From NCBI GenBank assembly GCA_003233055.1, contig QIKP01000012.1, forward strand, positions 1 to 35,055: a stretch of DNA of 35,055 bases. The letters are read 5' to 3'. The stretch comes from Planctomycetaceae bacterium. GTDB lineage: Bacteria; Planctomycetota; Planctomycetia; Pirellulales; Lacipirellulaceae. Below, piece after piece: positions 8,133 to 17,679 of the stretch (positions within the stretch are counted from its first letter, which is position 1; each line of letters starts with the position of its first letter). A model generated the notes under the pieces. The model was not told the origin of the DNA. It searched no databases and saw only the letters and a list, made by a program, of their open reading frames with translations. The position numbers and the translations under genes were made by a program.

Positions 8133-10004
8133 ATGCTCACCATCGCCGTTGCTATTGGGTCGTTCGTCGCTTTTATGGTGGCCTACCATACCTACGGATG
8201 GTGGCTCGGCAGCCACCTCTTTGGGCTCGACGACCGCCGGCTCGTTCCGAGTCGCGAGTTGCAGGACGATGTCGACTTCGTGCCGACGAAGCGGTCGGTC
8301 GTCTTTGGCCACCACTTCACCAGCATCGCTGGCACAGGCCCGATCGTCGGCCCGGCAATCGCGGTTTTCTGGGGTTGGCTACCGGCATTGTTGTGGGTGG
8401 TATTGGGGGCGATTTTCATTGGCGCATTGCATGACTTCGGCGCGCTGGTGGTGAGTCTCCGTAATCGTGGAGAGACGGTGGGCCAAATCGCGGGCCGAGT
8501 GATTTCACCACGAGCCAAGCTGCTCTTCCTGCTGATCTTGTTCTTCGCGCTATCGATCGTGATCGCGATCTTCGGATTGGTGATCGCGGCGATTTTTAGT
8601 CTTTACCCGTCGTCCGTGCTGAGCGTCGTCGTGGCGATACCGGTGGCGGTCGTTGTTGGGTTCTTGGTCTATCGGTCGAACGTTGGCCTCCTCGGGCCAT
8701 CGCTCGGGGCCCTGGTGATTCTCTACGGGGCGGTTTACGCCGGGGCGTATTATTTCCCGCTCCAACTCGATTCGTTCGAGACGCTCGGTGGAATCGAGTT
8801 GCACGGCTATGGCTCACCGACGGTGCAATGGACGGTGCTGCTGCTGGTCTACTGCTTCGTCGCGTCGGTACTGCCAGTCTGGATGCTACTCCAGCCTCGC
8901 GACTACGTGAATAGCCACCAACTTCTCGTGACGCTCGCGCTACTCGTCGGCGGGCTGATGGTTGCCGGTTTCACCGGTGAAGCCCAGCTTGCCGAGAGCG
9001 CGCCGATGATCGCGACCCAAATCCCTGACGATGCCCCACCCCTCTGGCCCTTTTTGTTCATCACGATCGCCTGTGGCGCATGCAGCGGGTTCCATTGCCT
9101 CGTGTCGAGTGGCACCACGAGCAAACAGCTCGCCTGCGAGACCGACGCCCGCTACGTCGGCTACGGCAGCATGCTCCTCGAAGGGGCGCTGGCAGTGATC
9201 GTGATTCTCGCCTGCACCGCAGGGCTCGGCATGGGGGTCAGCGACCCGGTGACGGGCGAGAGACTCCGTCGAGACCAAGCCTGGTCGAGCCGTTATCAGA
9301 TCGTGACTGTCGAGACGAACGAGGCCAACGGTAGCGACGCAAAGACGGCGGGCTGGTCGAAGCACAAGCTACCGCAAAAGATAGGCGCGTTTGTCGATGG
9401 CGGAGCCAACTTCGTTACCGCGCTCGGCATCGAGTCGAAACTGGCGGTCACCATGATCGCCGTACTGGTCGCCTGCTTCGCCGCGACAACCCTCGACACC
9501 GCCACCCGATTGCAGCGCTATGTCCTTCAAGAACTTGGTGCGTCGCTCCATTTGCGACCCCTCACCAACAAATACGTCGCGACTACGGTCGCTGTGGTTG
9601 TCGGTGGGGCGATTGCCCTGTTGCCGGGGCCAAGTGGCAAGCCAGGTACCGGCGGGCTGATCCTTTGGCCCCTCTTCGGCGCGACGAATCAACTCCTCGC
9701 GGGACTCGCGTTCTTGGTCTTGGCGTTCTATCTTCGTCGACGCGGCCTGCCGACTTGGTTTGTCGTGGCCCCCATGCTGCTGATGCTCCTCCTCCCCGCC
9801 TGGGCGATGGCGTACCAAATCGTCACCGACTTTGTGCCCAACGAAAAATGGCCCCTCGCAGCCTTCGGCATCGGCCTCCTCGCGCTCGAGGCCTGGATGA
9901 TTGTCGAGGGTTTGCTCGTCTGGCGCGCCGCACGCGGCGTACTGGAAAAACCGCTCCCGCCGTTGGATTCGGGAGCCGCGCTGGCAGGTGGGCGGTCTTG
10001 CTGA
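8133..10004 (+). CDS. cstA: carbon starvation protein CstA family transporter
   Basis: A polytopic inner-membrane protein of 623 residues. The CstA family mediates uptake of peptides or pyruvate in enteric bacteria, typically under carbon limitation; the substrate here is inferred from the family. The N-terminal family blocks are plain: [34 protein letters not shown] and [17 protein letters not shown]. The rest is a long series of hydrophobic helices, including the block [20 protein letters not shown] and, near residue 505, [15 protein letters not shown]. The length lies between the B. subtilis (about 600) and E. coli (about 700) proteins. The ATG at 8133 lacks a strong ribosome-binding site. 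It is divergent from trxB and converges with fliM. Confidence 0.93.
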   Translation: MLTIAVAIGSFVAFMVAYHTYGWWLGSHLFGLDDRRLVPSRELQDDVDFVPTKRSVVFGHHFTSIAGTGPIVGPAIAVFWGWLPALLWVVLGAIFIGALHDFGALVVSLRNRGETVGQIAGRVISPRAKLLFLLILFFALSIVIAIFGLVIAAIFSLYPSSVLSVVVAIPVAVVVGFLVYRSNVGLLGPSLGALVILYGAVYAGAYYFPLQLDSFETLGGIELHGYGSPTVQWTVLLLVYCFVASVLPVWMLLQPRDYVNSHQLLVTLALLVGGLMVAGFTGEAQLAESAPMIATQIPDDAPPLWPFLFITIACGACSGFHCLVSSGTTSKQLACETDARYVGYGSMLLEGALAVIVILACTAGLGMGVSDPVTGERLRRDQAWSSRYQIVTVETNEANGSDAKTAGWSKHKLPQKIGAFVDGGANFVTALGIESKLAVTMIAVLVACFAATTLDTATRLQRYVLQELGASLHLRPLTNKYVATTVAVVVGGAIALLPGPSGKPGTGGLILWPLFGATNQLLAGLAFLVLAFYLRRRGLPTWFVVAPMLLMLLLPAWAMAYQIVTDFVPNEKWPLAAFGIGLLALEAWMIVEGLLVWRAARGVLEKPLPPLDSGAALAGGRSC

Positions 10005-10195
10005 GAGATCTCACGGACCGCGTGGCAGTCCGACGACTGCTTAGAGCAGTGATCACTCGGATGTTCCGCTAAGGCAATCGTTTGACGCTGAAATAGCAGC
10101 GCCGCAACCGGAACATGCGTGTGCGGCTCGCCGCACTAGACAATTTTCAGCGACCATTTCCAGCGGTGACAACGCCGTCGAGAGAGGCGTCGCTC
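10005..10195. other. convergent gap between cstA and fliM
   Basis: No gene is seen. Short inverted repeats are present (ACTGC/GCAGT at 10036-10050; ATGTTCCG at 10061-10068 with CGGAACAT at 10109-10116), but none has a T-tract, so no terminator can be called with confidence. Confidence 0.4.
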
Positions 10196-11266
10196 CTACG
10201 CGGCCCCTTCGCTAACCATTCCATCGATCGGAATGTGCTGTTCCTCGATCTGTTCGATCACTTGGATCGCTTTTCGGCCCTTAAAGGCACCGGCGGAGGC
10301 GTGGAATTTGGGCTGCCCTTCGACCCACATCACCAAGGGGGAATGGATGTCTTTGTCGGTCGTGACGATGTCGCCAACCCGTAGCCCGAGCAAATCGGCA
10401 GTCGATATCTGGGCGTCGGCCAGGTCGACAACCAGCTCTACCACCGCATCCCCCAATTGATCCGAAATATTCTGCGTCGACTCTCGAGTCGCTGGCCGCT
10501 TGCTGAAAGTGACCCAGCTATTGGCGCTCAGTTTGTTGCCGATGCGTTCGATGGAGTTGAACGGGATACAGAGGTTAATCATTCCTCGCAGCTCGCCAAT
10601 CGTCAGCTCAAAGCTGATGAGCACCACCACTTCATTGGGGGGAACGATCTGGACTAGCTGTGGATTGCTTTCCACACGGTCGACCGACAGGTCCAACTCC
10701 AAGACATTTTCCCAAGCCTGTTTCATCTCTGCTAGAAACAAATCGGTGATTCGGCCGACGAGCCGTAGTTCGATCTCGGTAAGCGGACGGCGAAGGGGAG
10801 GGCTGCTGTTGCCCCCTCCTCCCAGGAGCCGATCGATGATGGGGAAGAGGAGCGACGGGTTGATGTCGAGAATCAATTGCCCTTCCAGCGGATCCGCCTT
10901 GATAAGGTTGAAGCAGGTTGGGTTCTCGAGACTGAAAACAAACTCGCTGTAGGTCAGTTGGTCGACGCTCGTCAGTTTGACTTCGACAATCGTCCGCAGC
11001 AGCGCGGAAAGCGACGCGCCAAAATTGCGGCCGAACCCTTCGTGCATCGTTTGCAGCGCTCGCATCTGCTCCTTGCCAACGCGTTCCGGCCTCTTAAAGT
11101 CATAGGGCGTGACCTTCTCGCGAGGCCGGGGGGGGGGGGTAGATACCGCGAGCGGCATCGGCGTGGCCGGCATGGGAGCTGGGGTGCCGGCGTCCGCTTC
11201 GGAAGGTGGCGGTTCGGCCGCCGAGAGAAGATTTTCCACCTCGGCTTGGCTAAGTACGTCTCCCAT
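10196..11266 (-). CDS. fliM: flagellar motor switch protein FliM
   Basis: FliM is the middle C-ring component. It binds phospho-CheY and, with FliG and FliN, sets rotation direction. The start is ATG at 11266, giving 356 residues that begin GDVLSQAEVENLLSA, the conserved CheY-binding N-terminus. A TTG at 11284 would only add six residues. A Pro/Ala linker (about residues 20-50) leads to the CheC-like middle domain with YDFKRPERVGKEQM, NPTCFNLIKADPL and LLFPIIDRLLGG. A C-terminal SpoA domain holds DAQISTADLLGLRVGDIV. The linker is encoded through a run of 12 C residues (plus-strand G12 at 11128-11139) reading TPPPR. No other flagellar gene is in the window; planctomycete flagellar genes are often scattered. 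Confidence 0.96.
   Translation of the reverse strand: MGDVLSQAEVENLLSAAEPPPSEADAGTPAPMPATPMPLAVSTPPPRPREKVTPYDFKRPERVGKEQMRALQTMHEGFGRNFGASLSALLRTIVEVKLTSVDQLTYSEFVFSLENPTCFNLIKADPLEGQLILDINPSLLFPIIDRLLGGGGNSSPPLRRPLTEIELRLVGRITDLFLAEMKQAWENVLELDLSVDRVESNPQLVQIVPPNEVVVLISFELTIGELRGMINLCIPFNSIERIGNKLSANSWVTFSKRPATRESTQNISDQLGDAVVELVVDLADAQISTADLLGLRVGDIVTTDKDIHSPLVMWVEGQPKFHASAGAFKGRKAIQVIEQIEEQHIPIDGMVSEGAA
11128..11139. repeat. homopolymer of 12 G (C12 in fliM)
   Basis: An uninterrupted run of 12 G on the plus strand, read as ACC CCC CCC CCC CGG in fliM near codon 47. Gain or loss of one base would shift the frame early and destroy FliM. This is the longest homopolymer I noticed in the window. 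Confidence 0.9.
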
Positions 11267-11315
11267 GATCGCAATCCTTTGCAAATAATGGCTACTGGCT
11301 AGTAGCCTTTCTCTT

Positions 11316-12590
11316 TTACGAGCGAATCTGTCCTTCGCCTTGAACCACGTACTTGTAGCACGTCAATTCTTCAATCCCACACGGCCCTCGGGCATGGAAC
11401 TTGTCGGTGCTGATGCCAATTTCCGCCCCGAGCCCAAACTCTGCCCCGTCATTAAAACGGGTACTCGCGTTGATCATGACCGCAGCACTATCCACTTGAT
11501 CGGAAAATTGTCGGGCTACGGCGAGGCTACCGGTGACGATCGCGTCGGTATGGCCGGAGCCATATTGGTTGATGTGGTCGATCGCTTCGTCGACCGAGGA
11601 GACAATCCGTACGGAGATCACGGGGCCGAGGAACTCGGCGGCGTAGTCGGCGTCGGTCGCGCTGACCGCGTTGGGGAGCCACTGGCAAGTCTTCGGACAG
11701 CCTCGCAATTCGACCCCTTCGGCGGCGAGAGCCGCGCCGATGCGTGGCACAAATTTCTCGGCGACGTTGGCATGAACGAGAAGCGACTCCGCCGCGTTGC
11801 AGACACCCATTCTTTGGCACTTGCTATTCACGACGATCGCCTCGGCCATGGCCAAGTCGGCGTCGGCGTCGACGTAGACGTGACAATTGCCGTCGAAATG
11901 TTTGATAACCGGCATGGTCGCCTCGGCAGCCACACGACGGATAAGTCCCTCACCACCCCGAGGGATTGCCACGTCGATCAAGTCGTTCATTCGCAAAAAA
12001 TGCCCCACCGCCTCCCGGTCGGTCGTGGTGACCAATTGCACGGCATTCTCGGGCACTCCGGTTTCCTTGGCGGCTCGAGCGAGGATATCGACGATGGTCC
12101 GGCTCGAGTGCTGCGCTTCTTTGCCACCCCGAAGGATCACGGCGTTCCCTGCCTTGGCGCAGATAGCGGCTGCGTCGGCGGTCACGTTGGGACGCGATTC
12201 ATAGATAAAAAAGACCACTCCGAGCGGACAGCGGACTTTGTCGATGCGCAAACCATTCGGGCGCATCGTCGACCCGATCAGGCTGCCAATCGGATCGGGC
12301 AGGGCCGCCACGTTTTCGAGTCCGGTGGCGATCCCCTCGATGCGGTCGGGGGTCAATCGAAGCCGATCGATTTGGGCATCGGTCAATCCGAAGTCGGGTG
12401 CAGCGGCGATGTCGGCCGCATTCGCCTCGTCGAGGGCACCCTTGCTGCTCCGGAGCGCCTCAGCAGCTCTCCGAAGCCATGCCGCTTTCACGGAGCCTGG
12501 CAAAGAAGCCATGGCGCGGGACGCCCGCTTGGCTCGCTCGGCGACTTCGAGCGTGTAGGCTTGCAGGTCAATTTTTTCGGTCGTAGGCAT
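11316..12590 (-). CDS. proA: gamma-glutamyl phosphate reductase
   Basis: ProA catalyses NADPH-dependent reduction of gamma-glutamyl phosphate to glutamate semialdehyde, the second step of proline synthesis, in the cytosol. The 424-residue product has the usual family length and an aldehyde-dehydrogenase fold. Family blocks visible: [47 protein letters not shown], and the catalytic cysteine in [13 protein letters not shown]. The C-terminal block [19 protein letters not shown] continues into [12 protein letters not shown]. The ATG at 12590 is supported by family alignment. It follows folP by 91 bases on the same strand and precedes fliM by about 50. proB is not seen nearby. A long antisense open frame covers the whole gene and is taken as a codon-bias shadow. 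Confidence 0.97.
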   Translation of the reverse strand: MPTTEKIDLQAYTLEVAERAKRASRAMASLPGSVKAAWLRRAAEALRSSKGALDEANAADIAAAPDFGLTDAQIDRLRLTPDRIEGIATGLENVAALPDPIGSLIGSTMRPNGLRIDKVRCPLGVVFFIYESRPNVTADAAAICAKAGNAVILRGGKEAQHSSRTIVDILARAAKETGVPENAVQLVTTTDREAVGHFLRMNDLIDVAIPRGGEGLIRRVAAEATMPVIKHFDGNCHVYVDADADLAMAEAIVVNSKCQRMGVCNAAESLLVHANVAEKFVPRIGAALAAEGVELRGCPKTCQWLPNAVSATDADYAAEFLGPVISVRIVSSVDEAIDHINQYGSGHTDAIVTGSLAVARQFSDQVDSAAVMINASTRFNDGAEFGLGAEIGISTDKFHARGPCGIEELTCYKYVVQGEGQIRS

Positions 12591-12681
12591 AATGAAAGCT
12601 GATTCGGAATATATAGAGGAGCGGGAGTATCCAAGCTTTTGGCATCTGGGTCAACGGAAATAACGGGGGCAACGGAAATTA

Positions 12682-13563
12682 CTAGACATTCAACCCACCC
12701 GAAGCCGCGAATGCTAGCATCGCCTCGCGGACCGGGCGAACATCATGAACACGGATGATTTGGACACCCTGCCTGGCAAGTGCGAGCGCCGCGCCGACGG
12801 TTGCCGATGCGCTATCGGCCTCGCTGTTTCCAAGGATCTTTCCTAAGAATCCCTTCCGCGAATGCCCGACCAGCAACGGAGAGCCAAGGTCGTGGAACGT
12901 CTCGCAGGCTTCCATGAGGTCGAGGTTTTGCTCATGCGTCTTGCCAAAGCCGATCCCCGGGTCGAGGCAAATCCGCTCGCGCTCGATCCCCGCCTCCAGG
13001 AGCGCGTCCCGCCGTTCCCGGAGGTAGCGGTGGATATCGGCGGCTACGTTCTCGTACGTCGGGGTATCTTGCATCGTCTGCGGCGTCCCCTGCATGTGCA
13101 TGACGCAGACCCCTGCGCCGGTCTCCACCGCCAGGGGAAGCATTTCTAAGTCGCCCGAGAGGCCCGTGACATCGTTGATGATCTCCGCGCCCGCGTCGAT
13201 GGCGGCTCGCGCCACGGCCGCTTTGCTGGTGTCGATCGAAAGAGGGCAATCGGTTTCGCCCACGAGCCGCTCCACCACCGGGATCACCCGCCGCAGTTCT
13301 TCCTCCAGCGCCACGGGGTCGGAGTAGGGCCGCGTACTCTCGCCGCCAATATCAAGCAGATCGGCTCCTTGCTCGACGAGGGCGAGTCCTTGGTCAACCG
13401 CCCGGCCGGAGTCGAGGTACTTGCCCCCATCCGAAAAACTATCGGGCGTGACGTTGACGATCCCCATCCACAGAGGCAACGCCGGCAGCGCTAGCATGCG
13501 TGTGCGAAGCTGCCACTGGGTGGCGCGGTGAGGTTGCCTGTTGGGAAAAAAGGATTCCTTCAT
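12682..13563 (-). CDS. folP: dihydropteroate synthase
   Basis: FolP condenses 6-hydroxymethyl-7,8-dihydropterin pyrophosphate with p-aminobenzoate in folate synthesis and is the sulfonamide target. It is a TIM-barrel enzyme. Conserved loops visible: GIVNVTPDSFSDGGK, DIGGESTRPYS, SIDTSKAAVA, IINDVTGL, DPGIGFGKT and LVGHSRKGFLG. ATG at 13563 gives 293 residues; GTG at 13569 would add two. The gene begins within about ten bases of the lptE-like stop codon (13573-13575), so the two are probably translationally coupled. The N-terminus carries about 30 residues before the first strand, slightly longer than usual. It lies between envelope genes and proA. Confidence 0.97.
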   Translation of the reverse strand: MKESFFPNRQPHRATQWQLRTRMLALPALPLWMGIVNVTPDSFSDGGKYLDSGRAVDQGLALVEQGADLLDIGGESTRPYSDPVALEEELRRVIPVVERLVGETDCPLSIDTSKAAVARAAIDAGAEIINDVTGLSGDLEMLPLAVETGAGVCVMHMQGTPQTMQDTPTYENVAADIHRYLRERRDALLEAGIERERICLDPGIGFGKTHEQNLDLMEACETFHDLGSPLLVGHSRKGFLGKILGNSEADSASATVGAALALARQGVQIIRVHDVRPVREAMLAFAASGGLNV

Positions 13564-13572
13564 TCCCACAGT

Positions 13573-14106
13573 TTACCATGGTTCTTCCATGGTACCAACG
13601 ATCTGCTGGGCCAGCCGCTCGATGGCAACCTGCTGGCTCGAAGCAACCGACTGCCCTACTACGGGGACGAGAAGAGCCGTTTGGCTAATCTCGACCAGTT
13701 CCGGGGGAAGCACCAACAAGTGCGGCGAAGCAGGCTCCGAGCCCGCACGCCGGCGATTCACGAACGTCACCTCGGCATGCAATTGATTCTCTAAAGCGCG
13801 AGGGGCGTCGAAGGCATCTTCCACCAGGGTGCGGCGGACATCGGCAAGGAGCCTCGCCGAAAGCACCGCATCGGCGTTGGGAGTGCTGACGACTTTGTAG
13901 GGCGTCTTGAGTTCGATCTCCTTGATCACAGCTTCGGTGAGGCGCTCGCCCAGATCGCGTCGATAGCTATCCGACTCGATCATCGGCACGTAGATCGTCT
14001 GGACATCGGGCGCATAAAGCGTATCGGCCCCCATGCGGTATCCGGCACATCCAACCGGCCCGACGAGCAGGCATAGCAGCGCGATGAATTTCCACCGATT
14101 TCGCAT
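13573..14106 (-). CDS. lptE: LptE-like outer-membrane lipoprotein
   Basis: LptE is the lipoprotein plug of the LptD translocon that places lipopolysaccharide in the outer membrane. The 177-residue product starts with a lipoprotein signal peptide ending in the lipobox PVGC (Cys20), followed by AGYRMG, a common beginning of this family. The body shows IYVPMIESDSYRRDLGERLTEAV, resembling the LptE pattern of a stress-exposed strand followed by a long helix, and ends with AIERLAQQIV. It starts 11 bases after the BamD-like gene and is nearly fused to folP. The pair of outer-membrane lipoproteins supports a role in envelope assembly. Sequence conservation in LptE is low, so the name is probable rather than certain. 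Confidence 0.78.
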   Translation of the reverse strand: MRNRWKFIALLCLLVGPVGCAGYRMGADTLYAPDVQTIYVPMIESDSYRRDLGERLTEAVIKEIELKTPYKVVSTPNADAVLSARLLADVRRTLVEDAFDAPRALENQLHAEVTFVNRRRAGSEPASPHLLVLPPELVEISQTALLVPVVGQSVASSQQVAIERLAQQIVGTMEEPW

Positions 14107-14117
14107 GAGGGGGGACG

Positions 14118-15506
14118 CTAATTCTCGGGATCGACGTTCTCGGCAACGCGCGTCTTCGACGCGCCTGGTCGGGCATCACGGAGTTCGGGGACTCGGGCAA
14201 CACGAGTTCGTTCGGGGTTCTCAGGGAACATGTCGATCAGCCAAGAGAAGCGTTCTTCCGGAATCTCCGGTAAACCAGAAAGTTCCGCAAGACGCTCGCG
14301 CGCTTCGCCGGCGAGCGAGGTATCCGCGTTTTTACTAGCAACCTGGGCATAGTAAAACTTGGCTGAACCGTAATGCTCGGTGTTTTCGTAATGCCGGGCC
14401 ATTTGCATGTCGCGTTCAGCAATGGCCCGAGCGACTTCGGCCTGGGTTTGCTTGAGGCGTTCGCGTTCCTCGGAGGTGAGTCGCCCGGAAAATTGTGTGC
14501 GGAGTTGTTTGGCCAGCTTCTTCGCCCCTTCGAGCGACGTCCCGTCGTAATTCGGCCCTTGGTAAAGAGCCAGCTTGGTACGGAGGCCGAGGAGATGTGC
14601 CTCGAACTGAAAATCGCTACGCGGATATTCCCGCCGCAAGAGCCGGTAGTATTGATCGGCGTCGCTGAAACGTTCCATGCGGAAATAGATGCCTGCCGTT
14701 GCCATGATGGCGTCGTCGGCTCGGGGTCCAGTCGGATCGTAGAGCTGAATATTTTCGTACGTCTTGATCGCGTGTCCGAGGGTGTCGAAAGTAGGGCGTT
14801 TTTTGTCGACGAGATTGGGCGTGATGGGCCAATCGGGACTAAAACTCTCGTACTTTTCCCAGTACTGTCCAATGGCCCAAAGTTTCTCGACCACGCTATC
14901 GACTTTCCCTGAGTTGGGGTGTTTGTCCAGCAACTGGACGTAGGCGTCGCGGGCGGCGATGTACTTGTTGTCGAAGAAGTGACACTCGGCGAGTTGGTAG
15001 AGCGACTGCGCCTCGATCGTCGTTCCGGAGGCCCGGTCGGCTGCTTCTTGAAAGCGTTTTGCGGCAGCGGCGTATCTTTTTTCGCCGTAGAGTTCTAAGC
15101 CTTTGTTGTAAGCGATGCGGGCCCGCTCACGATTGGGGCCGAACCCAATGATCTTTTTTGCCTTGGCATATTGCGTTTTCGGATCGAGTCCCGGGAGTAT
15201 GCCCACCTCTTCTTTTTCCTTGCCCTCGTCAAAGACGAGCGACTCTTCGGCGATCGGAGCGTCCATCGGATTGCCATTTTGATCGAAGAACCCCGGCACA
15301 CCCGGCACACGAAATCCTTGGCCTGGCACGAGCTCGGCTTTCCGTCGATTCGACTTCCACCATGAGGCGGTGCCTGGAGAGGCGGCCGTGGGACTCGCCC
15401 AGGCAGGCAGGCTCAAGCTCATGCCACTAGGAAGACTAGCGCAGCCGCCCGTCACGAGCCAAAGGCTAGCGAGCAGGCCGAACGCGATAGGTTGAAAGCG
15501 AATCAT
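14118..15506 (-). CDS. bamD: BamD-like TPR lipoprotein
   Basis: A 462-residue protein from the ATG at 15506. That start places a lipoprotein signal directly at the N-terminus (MIRFQPIAFGLLASLWLV, lipobox TGGC), whereas the longer open frame would hide it. After a low-complexity region come TPR/Sel1-type helices: YAAAAKRFQEAADRA, AQSLYQLAECHFFDNKY, ARDAYVQLLDKHPNS, then FSDADQYYRLLRREYPRSD and AEVARAIAERDMQMARHYE, plus YGSAKFYYAQVASK. This pattern matches BamD, the TPR lipoprotein of the outer-membrane protein insertion machine. At 462 residues it is nearly twice the E. coli length, so a planctomycete-specific expansion or a more general TPR lipoprotein remains possible. It is followed at 11 bases by the LptE-like gene. 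Confidence 0.7.
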   Translation of the reverse strand: MIRFQPIAFGLLASLWLVTGGCASLPSGMSLSLPAWASPTAASPGTASWWKSNRRKAELVPGQGFRVPGVPGFFDQNGNPMDAPIAEESLVFDEGKEKEEVGILPGLDPKTQYAKAKKIIGFGPNRERARIAYNKGLELYGEKRYAAAAKRFQEAADRASGTTIEAQSLYQLAECHFFDNKYIAARDAYVQLLDKHPNSGKVDSVVEKLWAIGQYWEKYESFSPDWPITPNLVDKKRPTFDTLGHAIKTYENIQLYDPTGPRADDAIMATAGIYFRMERFSDADQYYRLLRREYPRSDFQFEAHLLGLRTKLALYQGPNYDGTSLEGAKKLAKQLRTQFSGRLTSEERERLKQTQAEVARAIAERDMQMARHYENTEHYGSAKFYYAQVASKNADTSLAGEARERLAELSGLPEIPEERFSWLIDMFPENPERTRVARVPELRDARPGASKTRVAENVDPEN

Positions 15507-15652
15507 ACCAGATTTTCTTGCGCAGCAACGTTGTGGAACAGGCGATGAAGGCACGCGACGAGGTGGCGGAGGGTACAAAGCCGACGCCGAGAGCGTCAAG
15601 CCCAGCTTCCGCAGACGCTAGCATCAGGGTGCAGGAACCCTCTTGCGACCGC

Positions 15653-16243
15653 TCAGGTCTTCGATCGGTTCTCGTCCGAGCCGATCGTTGGCAAGTCGTT
15701 GGCTGGCCGTTCCTTCGGCGGCAAGTCACCTCGACGTGGAAACGCCAGGACCAATGCCAGCAGGAGCATCGCGCTCCCAAAACCAAGCTTGATCGCGACT
15801 CCCCAAAAGCGCCCCTTAGCAGCCCCCCATGCAACGCCCCCCGCGGCAGCCAGATTGGGCTTCCGAGTCAGCTCCAGCAACGCGGCACCGATCGCCGCAC
15901 CGAGGATCGCGCCCAAGATCGGCCCGACCACCGGTATCGGCACGCCGATCAGCCCGCCGGCCAATCCACCGACAACCGCCCCGGCCAAGGCACGTTTCGA
16001 ACCGCCGGCCGCCTTGCTTCCTACGGCACCCGCAGCAAACTCCGCTAATTCCGCCAGAAAGGCCAGAAGAGTGAGCATCGCTACGCCGGGCCACGACAAC
16101 ACCGTTCCGCCCGTTATCAGGCAATAGAAGGCCGAAGCCGCCACCATGAGCCAAAGCCCTGGGAGCCCAATCGAACTGATCGCCAGGCCCGCGACGAGCA
16201 GAACGACCAAGAGGACGTAGTAGAGAAGATAGATCCAGACCAT
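15653..16243 (-). CDS. DUF456 membrane protein
   Basis: A 196-residue integral membrane protein. The first helix IYLLYYVLLVVLLVAGLA is followed by SSIGLPGLWLMVAAS, and then by long glycine/alanine-rich helices with repeated small-residue patterns (AGAVVGGLAGGLIGVP, VVGPILGAILGAAIGAAL). This composition and the PxPxxGP turn are typical of DUF456, whose function is unknown. The C-terminal 35 residues are hydrophilic and probably cytoplasmic. The ATG at 16243 has no strong ribosome-binding site. It lies 137 bases downstream of the CBS-domain gene and about 150 bases upstream of the BamD-like gene on the same strand. Confidence 0.85.
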   Translation of the reverse strand: MVWIYLLYYVLLVVLLVAGLAISSIGLPGLWLMVAASAFYCLITGGTVLSWPGVAMLTLLAFLAELAEFAAGAVGSKAAGGSKRALAGAVVGGLAGGLIGVPIPVVGPILGAILGAAIGAALLELTRKPNLAAAGGVAWGAAKGRFWGVAIKLGFGSAMLLLALVLAFPRRGDLPPKERPANDLPTIGSDENRSKT

Positions 16244-16380
16244 GAGGAGCCATCATCGGTAGGTCCGTAAAATAGTAAGGCAGTCGTAAGCGTGGCGTAA
16301 GCCGCAGGGATTGGCCGACGAACGACGAAGATCGGCATGAACCGACCGGCTGTCGGCGACCGCAGCGACGGCGTTACGAA

Positions 16381-17679
16381 TCAGGCGATTTCACGCGAGG
16401 CACCATCCAGCCGTTCGAGCTGCACGCGGTCGATGCGGCGGCGGGTCGCTTCGAGCACGGTGACCTTGAGAATATCGTTCCACAGCAGCGACTCGCCAAC
16501 CGAAGGGATACGTCCAAATTCCGTGAAGACAAATCCCCCAATCGTATCGAAGTCACCATCCTCGGGAAGTGAGAGGCTCATCGCTTCGTTGACTTCGTCC
16601 ACGTGAGCGCGTCCTGCTGCCTCGAAGAGGTTCTCTTCTTTTTGTTGGATCGGTTCCTCGACATCGTCGTCGTATTCGTCGACGATCTCACCGACGATTT
16701 CTTCGAGCACGTCTTCGATCGTCACGAGCCCCGCTACGCCGCCATATTCGTCCAGGACGATGGCGATGTGGGTGCGGACTTGCTGAAACATTCGGAGCAG
16801 CTCGTCCACTGCCTTGGTTTCAGGAACAAACAACGGTTTGCGAACGATCTCCTCGAGCGACCGTCTTGGATCTCCTGGCCCCCTGGCGAGTTCCGGGATC
16901 AGGTCCTTGCTGTAAAGAATCCCGACGATGTCGTCGCGATTTTTGTCGATCACCGGTATCCGAGTGTAGCCTACCTCCATCACGTCGGTCAGCAACTTGT
17001 CCCAGGGAAGGTCGAGCGGGATCACATGCATGTCGGTCCGAGGGGTCATGATTTGGGCCACATCGGCGTCGGCCAGCTCGATAACCCCTTCGATCATCTC
17101 TCTCGCGTCTTCCTCGAGCAGTCCTTCGCGATGCCCTTCAGAAACCATACTTCGGATTTCTTCTTCGAGCGTTTCCTCATCGATTGCGGGGGGAGTACGG
17201 CCGACGAGGCGGTGCAGGACCGTGTCGAAAGCCCGAGCCACCAGCACAATCGGACTGACGACAAAGGCCAAGAAGACAAACAGAGGCCAGAAAAGATAGA
17301 GGACCTGGGAAGAGAAAAGCCGCGATACCGTCCAAGGAATCACGACGCGAAACAGCACCAAGAGCAACCCCAGCAGGAGGGCATGGCTACACGCAACCCT
17401 CCAAGGGATCGGCATCGCGTGGTCCGAGGCATTCCAACTCCATGCCGCAGCAGCCGCAATGAAAGTCGCCCCGGCGAATACCACCAAGACATCCAAGCCA
17501 AGCGCCACCCGGTCGTGCGAGCAAAGGACCTTTCCGAAGAGTGCCGGAGCCCCACGACGTTCACACAGCGCGTGCAATTCACGGCGAGAAAATCCTCGCA
17601 ACACCCGCGTGCCAATGGAAAAAAAGCTGACCAGCACGGCGCTTGCTATCGCTACGCCCATCAGCGGATCGAGTGTCAC
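16381..17679 (-). CDS. CNNM/CorC-type CBS-domain membrane protein
   Basis: 432 residues. The N-terminal third has about four hydrophobic segments (first helix, then VVFAGATFIAAAAAW, ALLLGLLLVLFRVVI, FWPLFVFLAFVV) in the position of the DUF21/CNNM transmembrane domain, though that part is divergent. A linker rich in Glu (ETLEEEIRSMVSEG) leads to two CBS domains with MTPRTDMHVI, YTRIPVIDKNRDDIVGIL and IAIVLDEYGGVAGLVTIED. The C-terminal CorC_HlyC domain contains DTIGGFVFTEFGRIP. The family is linked to magnesium or cobalt export; 'hemolysin' names are historical. The start is GTG at 17679, which overlaps the ybeY stop in GTGA, a sign of translational coupling. Confidence 0.88.
   Translation of the reverse strand: MTLDPLMGVAIASAVLVSFFSIGTRVLRGFSRRELHALCERRGAPALFGKVLCSHDRVALGLDVLVVFAGATFIAAAAAWSWNASDHAMPIPWRVACSHALLLGLLLVLFRVVIPWTVSRLFSSQVLYLFWPLFVFLAFVVSPIVLVARAFDTVLHRLVGRTPPAIDEETLEEEIRSMVSEGHREGLLEEDAREMIEGVIELADADVAQIMTPRTDMHVIPLDLPWDKLLTDVMEVGYTRIPVIDKNRDDIVGILYSKDLIPELARGPGDPRRSLEEIVRKPLFVPETKAVDELLRMFQQVRTHIAIVLDEYGGVAGLVTIEDVLEEIVGEIVDEYDDDVEEPIQQKEENLFEAAGRAHVDEVNEAMSLSLPEDGDFDTIGGFVFTEFGRIPSVGESLLWNDILKVTVLEATRRRIDRVQLERLDGASREIA

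Noticed and set aside
11340..12602. 420-residue open frame antisense to proA
   Set aside because: It mirrors proA codon for codon on the other strand and has no recognisable domain; a bias shadow.
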